The notes: generated from the letters alone by a model not told the origin. 64,000 nt of DNA from Algihabitans albus (GCF_003572205.1 NZ_QXNY01000005.1:124001-188000); one strand, 5' to 3'. Counted from the first letter of the stretch, positions 17,430 to 26,740 are shown. Made by a program: numbers and translations.

Positions 17430-18173
17430 TCAGAGCGGCAAAGCTGCCGAAGACTCCTGCGGGCGCCCCAGGGTTCCGTCGGCAAGCTGCTCGAGGATCT
17501 CGGTCGCAGCCTCTTCCGGCTTGGCGACGCTTTCCGGGTCTTCGCCGGGAAAGGCCTGAACCCGCAGACGAGTGCGCAGAGGGCCGGGTGCGATACAGCC
17601 GACGGTCACCTCGAACTTCTCCACTTCCTTGGCGTAGACCGCGGCCATTCGCTCCAAGGCCGCCTTGCTGGCCGCATAGGCGGACCAATAGGCCGGCGCC
17701 TCGGCTGCCACCCGACAAGAGATGAAAAGCGCCGTTCCCTTCGACTGCCGGAGGAGCGGGTCGAGTCGGGCGAGCAGGCGTTGATTGGCATCGAGATTGA
17801 CCGCAAAGGTGTCCCGCCAGGCCCGTGAGTCGACGTGACCGAGCGGCGAGAGGCCGCCGAGCACGGCGGCGTTGCCGATCAGAAGGTCGAGCCGGCCATG
17901 GCGCTGAGCCAATGCCGAGGGCAAGGCGTCGATCCGCTCTCCGTCCTTGAGATCGAAGGGCACCAGGGTCGGGCGCGGTCCGCCGGCCTTCTGAATCGCA
18001 TCGTCGAGGTCTTCCAAGGCGCCGACGCTCCGGTCCGTCGCGCAGGCCAGAACCTGGGCGCCTTCACGGCCGAGGCCAAGCGCCAAGGCGCGGCCGAGGC
18101 CACGCGAGGCACCCGTTACGACGGCAACCTGGCCGGCGAAGCGCCGGGCGGAACCTTCAGTCATCGCTTTCAA
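17430..18173 (-). CDS. Short-chain dehydrogenase/reductase
   Basis: A 247-aa classical SDR. The cofactor motif TGASRGLGRAL is near residue 19, NAA(V) of the third strand near residue 95, and the catalytic YAASK near residue 165 (WSAYAASKAAL). The family covers many NAD(P)-dependent oxidoreductases and the substrate is not recognisable. It is the last gene of the radA-cvpA-purF-DUF2937-SDR chain and overlaps the end of the DUF2937 gene by 4 bases. An internal ATG at 18164 is an alternative start. Confidence 0.9.
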   Translation of the reverse strand: MKAMTEGSARRFAGQVAVVTGASRGLGRALALGLGREGAQVLACATDRSVGALEDLDDAIQKAGGPRPTLVPFDLKDGERIDALPSALAQRHGRLDLLIGNAAVLGGLSPLGHVDSRAWRDTFAVNLDANQRLLARLDPLLRQSKGTALFISCRVAAEAPAYWSAYAASKAALERMAAVYAKEVEKFEVTVGCIAPGPLRTRLRVQAFPGEDPESVAKPEEAATEILEQLADGTLGRPQESSAALPL

Positions 18174-18682
18174 TTCACTCTTCGGTCTGTCTTCGGCCCG
18201 CCGAGCAGCGCCCGGCCCGTTGCTTCCATCCCCGCCAACACCGCGAGGCCAACCAACAAGCCAATCGCCGCATAGACCAAACCCTCCGGTGAGACGGGCA
18301 AGGCCGGCACGAAATCGCTCAACGTCGCTTCGGCAAGGCCGCTGTCGAAGTGTTCGGCGAAGACCTGCGGTCGCTCGAAGGGACGCGCCATGGTCAAGGC
18401 TGTGTAGGCCTCGCGCAAGGCGTCGCGGGTCTGTACCGCCTCCAGAGCGCGCTGGCCAGCCTCCTGCGCGCGGGTGGAGGTGTCGGCGAGAGATAGGGCG
18501 ATGTAGTCGCTGAGATTTTCGCCGCGGGCTGCGGCGTCGGCGCGGATGCGCTCGACGGTCGCGACGGCCTGATCCAGGCGACCCCCGAGACGCTGCAGAT
18601 ATTGGGTGTAGAAAGCGGGCGCCTGTCCCGCGGCCAGTGCGCCTGCACCACCGAAGATCGCATTGGCCAAACGGCCGATCAC
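18170..18682 (-). CDS. DUF2937 family membrane protein
   Basis: A 170-aa protein. The N-terminal part is an amphipathic helix-rich region with GAGALAAGQAPAFYTQYLQRLGG and a long predicted coiled stretch (about 30-85). One or two hydrophobic segments follow, the clearest being GLVYAAIGLLVGLAVLAGMEA near residue 138. The pattern (FxxQYxQRLGGxLDEA) matches DUF2937, whose function is unknown. It overlaps both purF (18679-18682) and the SDR gene (18170-18173), so its translation is coupled to both. Confidence 0.75.
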   Translation of the reverse strand: MIGRLANAIFGGAGALAAGQAPAFYTQYLQRLGGRLDQAVATVERIRADAAARGENLSDYIALSLADTSTRAQEAGQRALEAVQTRDALREAYTALTMARPFERPQVFAEHFDSGLAEATLSDFVPALPVSPEGLVYAAIGLLVGLAVLAGMEATGRALLGGPKTDRRVN

Positions 18683-20157
18683 GCGCGGCTCAGCTCCTTG
18701 AAAAGCAGCGGTTGCGGACTCACCCGGTCTTCTCGGTCGGTCAGGCGGGTCGGGTAGTCGCCGGTGAAGCAGGCGTCGCAGTACTGGGGCTGCATGGCGT
18801 CGCGCCCGGTCTCGCCCATCGCCCGGTAGAGACCGTCGATCGATATGAACGCGAGGCTATCGACGCCGATGTGCTCGCCCATCTGGGCGACGGTCATGTT
18901 GGAGGCGAGCAATTCGTCCTTATCCGGCGTATCGACGCCATAGAAGCAGGGGTCCGTCGTCGGCGGTGCGGCGATGCGGAAGTGGATTTCCGTTGCGCCG
19001 GCGGCCCGGACCATCTGAACGATCTTGCGGCTGGTGGTTCCACGCACGATGGAGTCGTCGACCAGAACCACGCGCTTTCCTTCGATCTTGGCGCGATTGG
19101 CGTTGTGCTTCAGCTTGACGCCGAGATCTCGGATCTTCTGACCCGGCTCGATGAAGGTCCGACCGACGTAGTGGTTGCGGATAATTCCCAACTCGAAGGG
19201 GATGCCGGCCTTTTGAGCGTAGCCAAGGGCGGCTGGGACACCGGAATCCGGCACCGGAATGATGACATCCGCGTCGACCGGGCTTTCCGTCGCCAACTCG
19301 GCACCGATGCGCTGGCGTGAGTCGTAGATCGACCGCCCTTCGATGATCGAATCGGGACGAGCGAAATAGATGTGCTCGAAGATGCAGAAGCGCCGTGGGC
19401 GTTTGGGGAAGACCTGATGGGCCGTCAGGCCGTTTTTGTCGAGAATGATCAGCTCGCCAGGCTCAACGTCGCGTATGAACTCAGCCCCGATGATATCGAG
19501 CGCGCAGGTCTCGGAGGTGATCACATAGGCCTGCTCCGTCGGCAGGCGGCCGATCACGAGCGGGCGAACCCCCAGCGGATCGCGAAGTCCGATCACCATG
19601 TCTTCGCAGAGAGCGACCAGGGAGTAGGCGCCCTCCACACGCGAAAGCGCGTGAACCAGCCGCTCGATCACCGTCGAATCGGTCTGCAGGGCCATCAGGT
19701 GAATGATCACCTCGGTGTCCATGGTCGACTGGAAGAGCGCGCCGCGTTGGACCAGTTCCCGGCGCAGGGTCGCTGCATTGGTCAGATTGCCGTTGTGGGC
19801 CAGCGCGAAACCGCCGAAAGCGAGTTCGGCGAACAACGGTTGTACATTGCGCAGTACAGTATCGCCGGTGGTGGCGTAGCGGTTGTGCCCGATGGCCGCC
19901 CGGCCCTTGAGGCTGTTCATCACGTTTTCGCTGCCGAAGATGTCTCCGACATGGCCGAGGCCCCGGTGTGCGTGAAACTGCTGACGGTCGAAGGAGACGA
20001 TCCCGGCGGCCTCCTGCCCGCGGTGCTGCAGCGCATGCAGGCCGAGGGCGGAGAAGTTCGCCGCTTCCACATGCCCCCAGATGCCGAAGACACCGCATTC
20101 TTCGCGTAGCTTGTCGCCGTCGGGACTATCGGGGTCGAAGGGGTGCGTTGTGATCAT
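18679..20157 (-). CDS. purF: Amidophosphoribosyltransferase
   Basis: A 492-aa enzyme for the first step of purine synthesis, PRPP + glutamine to phosphoribosylamine. The N-terminal nucleophile glutaminase begins at Cys21 (CGVFGIWGH), after a 20-residue propeptide. The PRPP loop is VVLVDDSIVRGTTS. Cysteines in RRFCIFEHIYF, PCFYGVD and YCDACFTGD are the ligands of a Bacillus-type [4Fe-4S] cluster, unlike the E. coli enzyme. It lies 54 bases after cvpA and overlaps the next gene. Confidence 0.97.
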   Translation of the reverse strand: MITTHPFDPDSPDGDKLREECGVFGIWGHVEAANFSALGLHALQHRGQEAAGIVSFDRQQFHAHRGLGHVGDIFGSENVMNSLKGRAAIGHNRYATTGDTVLRNVQPLFAELAFGGFALAHNGNLTNAATLRRELVQRGALFQSTMDTEVIIHLMALQTDSTVIERLVHALSRVEGAYSLVALCEDMVIGLRDPLGVRPLVIGRLPTEQAYVITSETCALDIIGAEFIRDVEPGELIILDKNGLTAHQVFPKRPRRFCIFEHIYFARPDSIIEGRSIYDSRQRIGAELATESPVDADVIIPVPDSGVPAALGYAQKAGIPFELGIIRNHYVGRTFIEPGQKIRDLGVKLKHNANRAKIEGKRVVLVDDSIVRGTTSRKIVQMVRAAGATEIHFRIAAPPTTDPCFYGVDTPDKDELLASNMTVAQMGEHIGVDSLAFISIDGLYRAMGETGRDAMQPQYCDACFTGDYPTRLTDREDRVSPQPLLFKELSRA

Positions 20158-20211
20158 GCCGTCGGGCCTGTCGGCCTCCGCGTCTCGCCCCGCTTGCCGG
20201 GGCCGCTTCGA

Positions 20212-20865
20212 TTACTGCCGCTGCTCGATGAGCTGCTCCAGCTGCTGCCTGTCCTGCTCGTTATACTCCGTCGCGCCGCCGTTGGCACTGCCGCTGCCCT
20301 CGCCTGTGCCAGGTTGAATCGGTGGAACGAAGGGTTGGTCGGACCCGGTGGCTCCCTCGTCTTCCAGCCGTCGCTGATAGTCTTCCGGTAGCAGGCTGGC
20401 GAGCGTTTCCGCCCCGGCTTTCACCAGAGATAAGGACCTGGCTTCGATGATCCAGGCCGGACGGTCCTGTGGAGGTATGAGCCAAGCGTATCCCAGCCAT
20501 AACGCGCTGATCGCCAAGAACCCGCAGCCCAAACCGAAGATCAGACCGAGCGTGCGATCCAGCGCCCCCAGGGCCGAGGCCCGAACGGCCTTGGAGACCA
20601 GATAGGCGCCGATGATGAAAACCACCAGAGAGACCAGGAACAGCGCCAAGCCGGCACCGACGGAAGCGAACAGACCGGCACCGATGAGCTCGGCTGCGAA
20701 CGGTTCCGCAACCGGATAGAAGAGAATCGCGACCGCGATTGCACCGGCCCAGGCAGCGATCCAGAGGATGGCATAGACGAAGCCCGCAAGCAGCCCGATA
20801 ATCGCTGCCAGGCCGATCGTCACGAAAACGATCAAATCCCCGAGGTTGATGGGCAGCCCGTCCAT
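20212..20865 (-). CDS. cvpA: CvpA family membrane protein
   Basis: A 217-aa inner-membrane protein with four hydrophobic segments: about residues 8-30, 30-50, 65-90 and 105-125. It starts with the CvpA pattern of an N-terminal helix (INLGDLIVFVTIGLAAIIGLLAGFV is split by glycine turns). The C-terminal 70 residues are Gln/Glu-rich and cytosolic or periplasmic. In E. coli cvpA is upstream of purF and needed for colicin V production; here it has the same position. It follows radA by 6 bases. Confidence 0.88.
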   Translation of the reverse strand: MDGLPINLGDLIVFVTIGLAAIIGLLAGFVYAILWIAAWAGAIAVAILFYPVAEPFAAELIGAGLFASVGAGLALFLVSLVVFIIGAYLVSKAVRASALGALDRTLGLIFGLGCGFLAISALWLGYAWLIPPQDRPAWIIEARSLSLVKAGAETLASLLPEDYQRRLEDEGATGSDQPFVPPIQPGTGEGSGSANGGATEYNEQDRQQLEQLIEQRQ

Positions 20866-20871
20866 TCCGGT

Positions 20872-22278
20872 TCAGGCCTCCAGCATCCGATCGCGTGATG
20901 CGGACTCGAGGAAGAGTTGGACCAGATCTCCCAGAGCGGCAATCTCTTCCATCGCGATTCCTTCGGGCGGTCGGGTTTTCCGTCCGCGTGTTGCGGGGCA
21001 GATCGCGCGGGTGAAGCCGAGCTTGGCGGCCTCCTTCAGACGCAGATCGGTCTGACCGACGGCGCGTACTTCGCCGGAGAGACCGACTTCACCGAAGACC
21101 ACCGTTTCCGACGGTGCCGGCCGATCGCTGATGGCGGATAAAAGAGCCGTCGCCACGGCCAGATCGGCGGCGGGTTCCGCCACCCGCAGCCCGCCGGCGA
21201 CGTTGAGATAGATATCCTGGCCTGCGGTCGAGACTCCGCAACGGGCTTCAAGGACCGCCAGCACCATGGCCAAGCGGTTGCCGTCCCAGCCCACCACGGC
21301 GCGCCGGGGAGTGCCGAGCGGCGAGGGGGCGACCAGAGCCTGAATCTCGACCAGAACGGGACGGGTGCCCTCCAGTCCCGCGAAGACGCAAGCCCCCGAT
21401 ATCTCGCCATGGCGCTCGGCCAGAAAGAGCTCGGATGGATTGGCGACTTCGATCAGTCCGCCGTCCGTCATCTCGAACACGCCGATCTCATCCGTCGGTC
21501 CGAAGCGGTTTTTCGCTGCGCGCAGGATACGGAACTGGTGCCCGCGCTCGCCCTCGAAGGTCAAGACCGTGTCGACCATGTGTTCCAACACCTTGGGACC
21601 GGCAATCGCTCCCTCCTTGGTGACGTGTCCGACCAGCAACAGCGCGAAGCCACGGCGCTTGGCGACGCGAATAAGCTCCTGGGCGCTCGCCCGGACCTGG
21701 CCGACCGTGCCGGGCGCGCTGTCGAGATTGTCCACGTACATGGTTTGGATCGAGTCGACCACGACAACGTCGGGTGTTTCCGGTCGGTCCAGCGCCGCCT
21801 TGAGTTCGCGGACGTTGGTGGCCGCCGCCAGTTCGACCGGGGCATCGGACAGGCCGAGCCGCTCCGCGCGCAGGCGGACCTGCTCGATCGCCTCTTCGCC
21901 TGAGATGTAGGCGCAGCCGGCCGCGCCCTCTTTGGACAGGGCTGCGGCAGCCTGCAACAGAAGGGTGGATTTACCGATTCCCGGATCGCCGCCGATCAGG
22001 ACGGCCGAGCCCCGGACCAACCCGCCCCCCAGGACGCGGTCGAATTCGGCGATTCCGCTGGCGCGGCGCGGCGCTTGCCGTTCTTGTCCTTTGAGCGGAA
22101 CGAAGTCGATACCGCGGCTCGAGCGCTTGCCCTTGCCGCCGAGGCCCCCCGGGGCCGCGTCCGGCAAGGCTTCTTCGACGATCGTGCTCCACTCGCCGCA
22201 GGCCTCGCAGCGCCCAGCCCACTTGGGGTAGCTGGTGCCGCAGGATTGGCAGACGTAGTGACTGGTACGTTTGGACAA
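20872..22278 (-). CDS. radA: DNA repair protein RadA
   Basis: A 468-aa RecA-like protein. The N-terminal zinc finger is CQSCGTSYPKWAGRCEACG (C-x2-C ... C-x2-C), Walker A is GDPGIGKST near residue 97, and the RadA-specific KNRFG motif is in the middle. A Lon-protease-like C-terminal domain ends the protein. It helps branch migration in recombination. It is the first gene of the radA-cvpA-purF group. Length and motifs are normal. Confidence 0.97.
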   Translation of the reverse strand: MSKRTSHYVCQSCGTSYPKWAGRCEACGEWSTIVEEALPDAAPGGLGGKGKRSSRGIDFVPLKGQERQAPRRASGIAEFDRVLGGGLVRGSAVLIGGDPGIGKSTLLLQAAAALSKEGAAGCAYISGEEAIEQVRLRAERLGLSDAPVELAAATNVRELKAALDRPETPDVVVVDSIQTMYVDNLDSAPGTVGQVRASAQELIRVAKRRGFALLLVGHVTKEGAIAGPKVLEHMVDTVLTFEGERGHQFRILRAAKNRFGPTDEIGVFEMTDGGLIEVANPSELFLAERHGEISGACVFAGLEGTRPVLVEIQALVAPSPLGTPRRAVVGWDGNRLAMVLAVLEARCGVSTAGQDIYLNVAGGLRVAEPAADLAVATALLSAISDRPAPSETVVFGEVGLSGEVRAVGQTDLRLKEAAKLGFTRAICPATRGRKTRPPEGIAMEEIAALGDLVQLFLESASRDRMLEA

Positions 22279-22320
22279 GGACAGGGCGGCTCTCGCAGGG
22301 GCGCGGGACGGGGCGCTGCG

Positions 22321-22345
22321 AAAAGGGATCCCCGGGATCCCTTTT
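22321..22345. terminator. Strong bidirectional hairpin between mlaF and radA
   Basis: A 25-base perfect palindrome: AAAAGGGATCCC, one C, then GGGATCCCTTTT. Twelve-base arms with an A-run on one side and T-run on the other make an intrinsic terminator for mlaF on the minus strand, 11 bases after its stop. The symmetric form could also stop plus-strand transcription. Confidence 0.75.
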
Positions 22346-22356
22346 CACCTAGGCAG

Positions 22357-23148
22357 TTAGCGGAAGTGATCCTGGATCTGCATTTCGATCGGACCTTCGG
22401 GGCGGCCATTGATGAATTGCTCGACATAAGGATTGCCGCAGGCTTCGACTTGATCGGTCGCACCGTCCCAAATGATTCGTCCTTCGAACAGCATGGCCAT
22501 GCGATTCGAAATGCGCCGGGCACTGGCCATGTCGTGCGTGATGGTCAAGCCTGTAGCCCCGCTGGCACGGGTCACCTCCACGATCAACTTGTCGATCATT
22601 GCCCCCATGATCGGGTCGAGCCCCGTGGTCGGCTCGTCGAAGAAGATGACTTCCGGCTTGGTTGCGATGGCGCGGGCCAGCCCGACGCGCTTCTTCATAC
22701 CGCCCGACAGCTCGGCCGGCATCAGTTCACCGACATTCGGTTGGAGGCCCACGTCCACAAGACGTTTGATCGCCACCTCTTTTGCCTCGCCGCGCGGCAT
22801 GTGCTCGCCCTGCATCAACCCGAAGGCGATATTTTCCCAAACGGTGAGGGAGTCGAACAAGGCTGCCGACTGGAACAGCATGCCGATCTTGTGGCGCACG
22901 GCCTCCAGTTCCTCGCCGGACAGGCCGATCACTTCTTCGCCGTCGACCTTGATCGAGCCCGATTGCGGCGTCAGCAGGCCCAGGATGCACTTCAGCAGAA
23001 CCGACTTTCCGCTGCCCGATCCGCCGATCACCACCAGGGAATCGCCGCTGGCGACATCGAGATTGACGCCTTGCAGAACCTTGTTCCTGCCGAAGGCAAG
23101 CCGCAGGTCGCGGATCTGGATCTTGGGGGGCGTGTTCGCAGCCGTCAT
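22357..23148 (-). CDS. mlaF: ABC transporter ATP-binding protein MlaF type
   Basis: A 263-aa ATPase of the phospholipid-trafficking Mla ABC transporter. It has Walker A GGSGSGKS near residue 43, signature LSGGMKKRVGLARAI, Walker B VIFFDEPTTGLDP and the switch His in TITHDM. The GMKKR signature is characteristic of the MlaF/Ttg2A group. The ATG at 23148 overlaps the mlaE stop by 4 bases (ATGA). No mlaD, mlaC or mlaB follows; the gene ends at a strong terminator. Confidence 0.93.
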   Translation of the reverse strand: MTAANTPPKIQIRDLRLAFGRNKVLQGVNLDVASGDSLVVIGGSGSGKSVLLKCILGLLTPQSGSIKVDGEEVIGLSGEELEAVRHKIGMLFQSAALFDSLTVWENIAFGLMQGEHMPRGEAKEVAIKRLVDVGLQPNVGELMPAELSGGMKKRVGLARAIATKPEVIFFDEPTTGLDPIMGAMIDKLIVEVTRASGATGLTITHDMASARRISNRMAMLFEGRIIWDGATDQVEACGNPYVEQFINGRPEGPIEMQIQDHFR

Positions 23149-23921
23149 CGCGCGAAGAACAGTTCGGTGATCAGGTAGTTGAAGCTGAGGATCAGGATCG
23201 ACGCGGAAACCACGGCATTGGTGGTTGCGGCGCCGACGCCCTGGGCACCGCCGCGGGAGTGGTACCCGTTGTAGCAGCCCATCAGCGCGATCAGGAAGCC
23301 GAAGACCGCCGCCTTGACCAGACCAGAGACCACGTCCTGAACCTCCAGGAACTCCAACGTATTCGTGATGTAGGTGGAGCCGTTGAACCCGAGCTTGTAG
23401 ACGGCGACCAAGTAGCCGCCGAACACGCCGATGATATCCGCGATCAGAACCAGCACCGGCAGCACGGCGGTTCCGGCCAGCAGGCGCGGTGCGATCAGAT
23501 ACTTGAAGGGGTTGGTCGCCAGCGTCGTCAGCGCGTCGATCTGCTCCGTGACCCGCATGGTGCCGATCTCGGCCGCCATCGCCGCGCCGACGCGGCCGGC
23601 GACCATCAGGCCGGCAAGAACCGGCCCGAGTTCGCGGGTGATCGAAACCACCACCACGTTCGGGATCGCCGATTCGGCGGAGAAACGCGCGAAACCGGTG
23701 TAGCTCTGCAGCGCCAGTACCATGCCTGTGAAGATCGCCGTCAGGCCGACCACTGGAAGCGAATAGTACCCGATGTCGATCATCTGGCGCAGGATCATGC
23801 GCGGGTAGAAAGGCGGTCTCAGACAGTGTGAGACGGCATGGGCCGTGAAGATCGAGAGCCGGCCGGTTGCGTTTAGAAACGCCAGGAACGTCCGGCCAAG
23901 AGGCTGCAGAACGGGAATCAC
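23145..23921 (-). CDS. mlaE: ABC transporter permease MlaE type
   Basis: A 258-aa integral membrane permease. The core FTGMVLALQSYTGF, the RELGPVLAGLMVAGRVGAAMAAEIGTM stretch and the DVVSGLVKAAVFG helix are diagnostic of the MlaE/YrbE family. It works with MlaF to move phospholipids between membranes and maintain outer-membrane asymmetry. It overlaps alr by 4 bases at its start and mlaF at its end. A substrate-binding partner (MlaD) must be elsewhere, because it is not in this operon. Confidence 0.94.
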   Translation of the reverse strand: MIPVLQPLGRTFLAFLNATGRLSIFTAHAVSHCLRPPFYPRMILRQMIDIGYYSLPVVGLTAIFTGMVLALQSYTGFARFSAESAIPNVVVVSITRELGPVLAGLMVAGRVGAAMAAEIGTMRVTEQIDALTTLATNPFKYLIAPRLLAGTAVLPVLVLIADIIGVFGGYLVAVYKLGFNGSTYITNTLEFLEVQDVVSGLVKAAVFGFLIALMGCYNGYHSRGGAQGVGAATTNAVVSASILILSFNYLITELFFAR

Positions 23922-25048
23922 GCAGCAGCCTCCAGATAGACACGATGATAGCGATGGCCGAGGGAGGTCAGGATCTCGTATCCAATCGTTCCGGCCGCCT
24001 GTCCGACCGCATCGGCGGTCAAATCCGGACCCAGGAGTTCGGCATAAGCGCCGGATCTAACCGCGGCCTCGGGAACCGCCGTTACGTCGAGCGTGATCAA
24101 GTCCATGGAAACACGCCCCACCACCGGTACGTTATGCCCCCCGACGAGGGCCTGGCCGCTGTTCGAGAGAGATCGCAAGTAGCCATCGGCGTAACCCAAC
24201 GCCACGGTGGCGATGCGAGTCGGGCCCTGCGCCCGCCAAGTGGCACCATATCCGACACCCCGAGGGGCGTCAATTTCACGGATCTGCAGAATTTTTCCTT
24301 TTAACCGAACGACTTGGCGCATGGGATTAGGCTGTCCAGGCTTCGGATTGATGCCGTAGAGAGCGCTGCCCGGGCGGACGAGGTCGAAGTGGTAGTCGCG
24401 CCCCAGGAAGATACCCGCGGAGTTGGCGAGACTTGCTCTCGCAGCCCCCAGTCTTGGCGATAGTCGCTGTCGCGCCGCCAGAAACTCGGCAAGCTGGTCG
24501 GCGCTTTGCTGCGAGGTCGGATCGTCGGCGGATGCCAAGTGGCTCATGAGGTAGGAGATGGGGACTCTCTCGGCTCGAGAGCCTTCCGTCGCCAAAGTCT
24601 CCAGGTCGCGCGCATCGAGGCCCAGGCGGCTCATGCCGGTGTCGATCTGCAGGGCCGCGGCTCGCTTCCGCTCGCGCGAAATCTGCTTCCAGCGAGTCAG
24701 ATCTTCCAGGCTGTTCAGCACGGGGCACAAGTCGCGCGCCAGATAGTCCGCTTCCGCACCGGCCATCAGGCCGTTGAGCACGTAGACTGTCGCCTGCGGC
24801 AGGATCGAGCGCAGCGCCAGGGCTTCATCGAGCTGTGCCACAAAGAAAGCTCGGGCGCCGGCTGCCCAAAGCGCGGGGGCCGCCTGTGCGATCCCCAGGC
24901 CGTAGGCATCGGCCTTGACCACCGCCGCGGCCTCCGCCGGCGCCGTCTCGGCGGCAAGGCGCTGCCAGTTGGCGGCCAGGGCCGGCAGGTCGATCTCCAG
25001 GATCGCGCCAGCCCGGGCGGCCGGATCGGAGACGGTATAGCTCGGCAT
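23918..25048 (-). CDS. alr: Alanine racemase
   Basis: A 376-aa PLP enzyme that makes D-alanine for peptidoglycan. The PLP lysine is in AVVKADAYGLG near residue 45 and the catalytic tyrosine in VGYGATWRA near residue 258. The YVLNGL strand and the GRVSMD motif of the C-terminal beta domain are also present. It follows dnaB by 6 bases and overlaps mlaE by 4, so dnaB-alr-mlaE-mlaF read as one unit. Length is normal. Confidence 0.95.
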   Translation of the reverse strand: MPSYTVSDPAARAGAILEIDLPALAANWQRLAAETAPAEAAAVVKADAYGLGIAQAAPALWAAGARAFFVAQLDEALALRSILPQATVYVLNGLMAGAEADYLARDLCPVLNSLEDLTRWKQISRERKRAAALQIDTGMSRLGLDARDLETLATEGSRAERVPISYLMSHLASADDPTSQQSADQLAEFLAARQRLSPRLGAARASLANSAGIFLGRDYHFDLVRPGSALYGINPKPGQPNPMRQVVRLKGKILQIREIDAPRGVGYGATWRAQGPTRIATVALGYADGYLRSLSNSGQALVGGHNVPVVGRVSMDLITLDVTAVPEAAVRSGAYAELLGPDLTADAVGQAAGTIGYEILTSLGHRYHRVYLEAAA

Positions 25049-25054
25049 GAAAAG

Positions 25055-26575
25055 TCAGTAGTGCTCCGGCAGGCGGTCGTCATCGGCCAGGTTCGAGAAG
25101 CGAACACGGTCCGGATTGAAGTGCAGAGTCACCGTGCCGATCGGACCGTGACGCTGTTTGGCCACGATGACGTCGGCCTTGTTACGGGCCCGCTCGACCC
25201 GCTCGTTGTAACGGTCGAGGCGTTCTTGATACTTGTCCGTCGTCTCGTTCAGGCGCTGGGTCGGCTCTTCGCGCTCCAGGTAATAGTCCTCGCGATAGAT
25301 GAAGGTCACCACATCCGCATCCTGCTCGATCGAGCCGGATTCACGCAGATCGGAGAGTTGTGGGCGCTTGTCGTCCCGGTTCTCCACTTGGCGCGAGAGC
25401 TGGGACAGGGCCAGCACCGGGACGTTCAACTCCTTGGCGACGATCTTCAGAGCGCGGGTGATTTCGCTGACCTCCTGCACGCGATTGTCCAGCCGCATGC
25501 CAGCCGGCGGCTGCAGGAGCTGGAGGTAGTCGAGCACGATCATGCTGAGACCGACCTGGCGCTTGAGGCGCCGTGCCCGGCTGCGCAGAGCGCCGACGGT
25601 AATGCCCGGCGTATCGTCGATATAGAGTGGCAAGCGCTCGAGTTCGCGGTGCACGTCGAGCACCCGGCGCATCTCTTCCTCGTTGAGCTGTCCCTTGCGC
25701 ATCAGATCGCTGCGCACGTCCGCCGCCTCGGCGATGATGCGCGAGGCGAGCTGTTCGGCCGACATCTCGAGAGAAAAGAAGGCGACGACCTCTGGTCGCT
25801 CGATCTCGTTACCCTCCGCATCGGTTTCCACCCGGCTGCTGCGCGCCGCATTCACCGCCATGTTGGTGGCCAGTGCCGTCTTGCCCATGGAGGGGCGCCC
25901 GGCCAGGATCAGCAGGTCGGAGCGATGCAGGCCGCCCAGCATTTCGTCCATGTCGTCGAAGCCGCTGGTCACGCCGACCAGCTTGCTGTCGCGTTTGTAG
26001 GCCGCCTCGGCGGCTTCGATCGCGTCGGCCAAGCCGCTTCGGAAGGGCTGCAGCCCACCCTCGACCTGACCTTGCTCGCTCAGCTTGTAAAGCCGCTGCT
26101 CGGCCGTCTCGATCTGATCGAGAGCGCCGATCTCCAAGTCGTGACGGAAGGCCTCGTTGACGATCTCCTCGCCGAGATCGATGAGCTGTCGACGCAAAAA
26201 GAGGTCGTAGATCAGTTCGCCATAGTGGCGGGCATCGATCGTGACGTAGGAGGCCTGGAGCTGGGCCAGATATTCGGCCCCTCCCACGTCCGCCAGATCG
26301 CCGTCCTGATCGAAGACGTTGCGCAGCGTGATGGCGTTGGCCTGCTGGCCGCGCTCGATCAGCTTGCGGCAGGCTTCGTAGATGCGGGCGTGGGCGGCAT
26401 CGGCGAAGTGGTCCGCGAGCAGATAGTCGGACACGCGCTCGAAAGCGTGGTTGTTCGCCAAGACCGCGGCCAGCAGCGCTTGTTCCGCCTCGATATTGAC
26501 GGGCGGCAGACGGCTGGCGCTATCGGCCAGCCCGGGCAGTTGGGCGAGGGTTGCGCCTGGTGCGTTCGCGTTCAT
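25055..26575 (-). CDS. dnaB: Replicative DNA helicase DnaB
   Basis: A 506-aa hexameric helicase that unwinds DNA at the fork. The N-terminal domain starts LPPVNIEAEQALLAAVL. Walker A is GRPSMGKTALA near residue 227, Walker B is IVLDYLQLL, and the SQLSRQVE and LRESGSIEQDAD motifs follow. No intein is present. It heads the dnaB-alr-mlaEF chain. About 165 bases separate it from cfa; I see no gene in that space. Confidence 0.97.
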   Translation of the reverse strand: MNANAPGATLAQLPGLADSASRLPPVNIEAEQALLAAVLANNHAFERVSDYLLADHFADAAHARIYEACRKLIERGQQANAITLRNVFDQDGDLADVGGAEYLAQLQASYVTIDARHYGELIYDLFLRRQLIDLGEEIVNEAFRHDLEIGALDQIETAEQRLYKLSEQGQVEGGLQPFRSGLADAIEAAEAAYKRDSKLVGVTSGFDDMDEMLGGLHRSDLLILAGRPSMGKTALATNMAVNAARSSRVETDAEGNEIERPEVVAFFSLEMSAEQLASRIIAEAADVRSDLMRKGQLNEEEMRRVLDVHRELERLPLYIDDTPGITVGALRSRARRLKRQVGLSMIVLDYLQLLQPPAGMRLDNRVQEVSEITRALKIVAKELNVPVLALSQLSRQVENRDDKRPQLSDLRESGSIEQDADVVTFIYREDYYLEREEPTQRLNETTDKYQERLDRYNERVERARNKADVIVAKQRHGPIGTVTLHFNPDRVRFSNLADDDRLPEHY

Positions 26576-26740
26576 GGGGCGTGACAGTAGCGGCCCGACA
26601 GTCGGAAAGCAGCCCCGTCTCGGACAGCAACCCTTGTGGATAGGGTGGACAGCGGGTGCAAGCTCGGGACCCGAGAGCGTCGACCCGCACTTTCGCGGAA
26701 GCGAGGATGTGGCGTTAGGTTAGGCAGAGCGCGAGGCTGT

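Noticed and set aside
24506-26584. Plus-strand open frame opposite alr-dnaB
   Set aside because: Shadow frame; crosses two well-supported minus-strand genes.
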